A stretch of DNA of 40,695 bases from positions 1 to 40,695 of the forward strand of contig NZ_LZJN01000181.1 of the NCBI RefSeq assembly GCF_001667735.1, given 5' to 3'. This document shows positions 39,262 through 40,695 of the stretch, one piece after another; the first letter of the stretch is position 1, and each line of letters begins with the position of its first letter. The position numbers and the translations under genes are program-made. Source of the stretch: Mycobacterium sp. E183. Its GTDB lineage: Bacteria; Actinomycetota; Actinomycetes; Mycobacteriales; Mycobacteriaceae. The notes below the pieces were generated by a model. That model made no database searches and was not told where the DNA came from. It saw nothing but the letters and a program-made list of their open reading frames with translations.

Positions 39262-40628
39262 ACGTCAGCGTCGCCGTGATCAGCATCATTGCCATCGCGG
39301 TGCTCATCTTCGGTAACGCGGTATTCGTGGCGGCCGAGTTCTCGCTGACCACGCTGGACCGCAGCGCCGTGGAGGCCAACGCGCGGCGCGGCGGCCGGCG
39401 CGACCGCGCGATCCGGCGCGCCCACCACAAGTTGTCGTTCCAGCTGTCCGGCGCCCAATTGGGCATCTCCGCAACCACACTGGCGGCCGGTTACCTGACC
39501 GATCCGATGCTGGCCGACCTGCCGCACCCGTGGTTCGACGCGATGGGCATTCCCGACAAGGTGGCCGACGCGATCATGGCGTTCGTGGCGTTGGTCATCG
39601 TCACCTCGGTGTCGATGGTGTTCGGCGAGCTGGTTCCCAAATACCTTGCCGTGGCCCGGCCACTGTCCACCGCGCGCGCCGTGGTGGGCGTTCAGCTGCT
39701 GTTCTCGCTGCTGTTCACCCCGGCGATCCGGCTCACCAACGGCGCGGCGAACTGGATCGTGCGCCAGCTGGGCATCGAGCCGGCCGAAGAGCTGCGGTCG
39801 GCCCGGTCGCCGCAGGAACTGCTGTCCCTGGTGCGCTCCTCGGCGCGCAGCGGCTCGCTGGATCCCGCGACCGCGTCACTGGTGCGGCGCTCGCTGCAGT
39901 TCGGCGCCCTGACCGCCGAGGAGCTGATGACGCCCCGATCCAAGATCGTCGCGCTGCAGACCGACGACACCGTCGCCGACCTGGTGGCCGCGGCCGCCGA
40001 GTCCGGGTTCTCCCGGTTCCCGATCGTCGACGGCGATCTCGACGAGACCATCGGCATCGTGCACGTCAAACAGGTGCTGGCCATCCCGGCGGCCGACCGG
40101 GCGCGCACGCCGCTGACCAACGTGGCGCAGCCCGTCCCGGTGGTGCCCTCGACGCTGGACGGCGACGCCGTCATGGCCGAGATCCGCGCGAACAGCCTGC
40201 AGACCGCGATGGTGGTCGACGAATACGGCGGCACCGCGGGCATGGTGACCGTCGAGGACCTGATCGAAGAGATCGTGGGCGACGTCCGCGACGAACACGA
40301 CGACGCCACCCCGGACGTCGTCGCGGCCGGCACCGGCTGGCGCGTCTCGGGACTGCTGCGCATCGACGAGGTCGCCACCGCCACCGGGTTCCGGGCGCCG
40401 GAAGGGCCCTACGAGACCATCGGCGGGCTGGCGTTGCGCGAATTCGGCCACATCCCGGTGGCCGGTGAAACGGTGAAGCTGCCGGCCCTGGACGCCGACG
40501 GCCTGTTGGACACCTCGCTGCGCTGGCAGGCAACGGTCATCCGGATGGAGGGACGCCGGATCGACCTGCTGGAACTCAACGAGCTGCAGGGTGACGGCGA
40601 CACCGGCGCGGCGGGGGGTCCGCGATGA
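39258..40628 (+). CDS. CNNM/CorC-family membrane protein with CBS domains (Rv1842c-type)
   Basis: 456 aa. The DUF21/CNNM transmembrane domain (about 1-190) opens VSVAVISIIAIAVLIFGNAVFVAAEFSLTTLD. A CBS pair follows (about 215-345): MTPRSKIVALQTDDTVADLVAAAAESGFSRFPIVDGD and MVVDEYGGTAGMVTVEDLIEEIVG. The C-terminal CorC/HlyC domain (about 355-440) begins TGWRVSGLLRIDEV and ends near GETVKLPALD. Proteins of this family are linked to Mg/Co homeostasis; the old name 'haemolysin' is not functional evidence. ATGA overlap with the next gene (40625) indicates a coupled pair. Confidence 0.94.
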   Translation: MNVSVAVISIIAIAVLIFGNAVFVAAEFSLTTLDRSAVEANARRGGRRDRAIRRAHHKLSFQLSGAQLGISATTLAAGYLTDPMLADLPHPWFDAMGIPDKVADAIMAFVALVIVTSVSMVFGELVPKYLAVARPLSTARAVVGVQLLFSLLFTPAIRLTNGAANWIVRQLGIEPAEELRSARSPQELLSLVRSSARSGSLDPATASLVRRSLQFGALTAEELMTPRSKIVALQTDDTVADLVAAAAESGFSRFPIVDGDLDETIGIVHVKQVLAIPAADRARTPLTNVAQPVPVVPSTLDGDAVMAEIRANSLQTAMVVDEYGGTAGMVTVEDLIEEIVGDVRDEHDDATPDVVAAGTGWRVSGLLRIDEVATATGFRAPEGPYETIGGLALREFGHIPVAGETVKLPALDADGLLDTSLRWQATVIRMEGRRIDLLELNELQGDGDTGAAGGPR

Positions 40629-40695
40629 GCGATCCCGTCGGAGTGTTCCTGGCGATCGTGCTGATCGGCGTCAACGCCTTCTTCGTCGGCGCGGA
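40625..40695 (+). CDS. CNNM/CorC-family membrane protein (Rv1841c-type), N-terminus only
   Basis: Only the first 23 codons are in the window: MSDPVGVFLAIVLIGVNAFF and onward, the start of a first DUF21 transmembrane helix. ATG 40625 overlaps the preceding stop in ATGA. Order and overlap match the Rv1842c-Rv1841c pair, suggesting two related subunits that work together. The remainder lies beyond the window edge. Confidence 0.8.
   Translation, partial: MSDPVGVFLAIVLIGVNAFFVGA

Noticed and set aside
1..40695. CRISPR arrays, insertion sequences, prophage genes, tRNA or rRNA genes
   Set aside because: No regularly spaced direct repeats, transposase or integrase motifs, or cloverleaf and CCA-type patterns were recognised on either strand.

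Overview
This window is high-GC actinobacterial chromosome, almost certainly from a non-tuberculous, probably slow-growing Mycobacterium (M. avium-complex-like). The best evidence is the Apa (alanine/proline-rich antigen) gene beside modBC, together with a gene order that mirrors, in inverted orientation and from memory of the M. tuberculosis H37Rv map, the block Rv1872c to Rv1841c: lldD2, Rv1868, Rv1867, Rv1866, Rv1865c, Rv1863c, adhA, Rv1861, apa, modC, modB, modA, Rv1856c, Rv1855c, ndh, Rv1847, blaI-like, blaR-like, gnd1, guaB1, Rv1842c, Rv1841c. Several genes in this window are not in that H37Rv block. They include lon (M. tuberculosis has no Lon), a phosphoketolase, a second UppP/BacA, a secreted phosphoesterase, a cyclase-ATPase and an MbtK-like acyltransferase. 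The urease operon that lies between ndh and Rv1847 in M. tuberculosis is absent here.

Layout. 1-4463: the C-terminal part of a lactate dehydrogenase, lon, a small unknown protein and a secreted Pro/Gly-rich protein, closed by a textbook GNRA-loop terminator. 4523-6678: a compact plus-strand cassette (deazaflavin oxidoreductase, TfoX-like, HhH-GPD, DUF72). 6675-12823: a minus-strand three-gene unit (two-domain CoA transferase, thiolase-like protein, and an unusual Rossmann/PEP-utiliser-like chimera). 12985-21008: mostly plus-strand accessory and metabolic genes (UppP paralogue, phosphoesterase, DUF427, SDR, phosphoketolase, CPBP protease), with one GNAT gene on the minus strand. 21015-29121: a minus-strand block adhA, small membrane protein, apa, modC, modB, then modA, interrupted by one large plus-strand cyclase/STAND-ATPase gene between modB and modA. 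29356-33095: SDR-like protein, F420-dependent oxidoreductase, DUF4189 secreted protein and type II NADH dehydrogenase. 33185-40695: thioesterase, BlaI/BlaR-like pair, 6-phosphogluconate dehydrogenase, GuaB1, an MbtK-like siderophore acyltransferase, and two coupled CNNM/CorC membrane proteins, the last cut by the window edge.

Functional themes are central carbon and redox metabolism (LldD2, phosphoketolase, Gnd, Ndh, AdhA), molybdate uptake (ModABC), purine salvage (GuaB1), envelope and secreted functions (UppP, Apa, phosphoesterase), protein quality control (Lon) and iron (two candidate IdeR boxes, at 33757-33775 and 38983-39001). No tRNA, rRNA, CRISPR array, insertion sequence, phage gene or origin was seen. 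The most unusual items are the cyclase-ATPase gene splitting the mod operon and the Rv1868-type fusion protein that keeps the middle module of PEP-utilising enzymes without their ATP-grasp or phosphohistidine domains.
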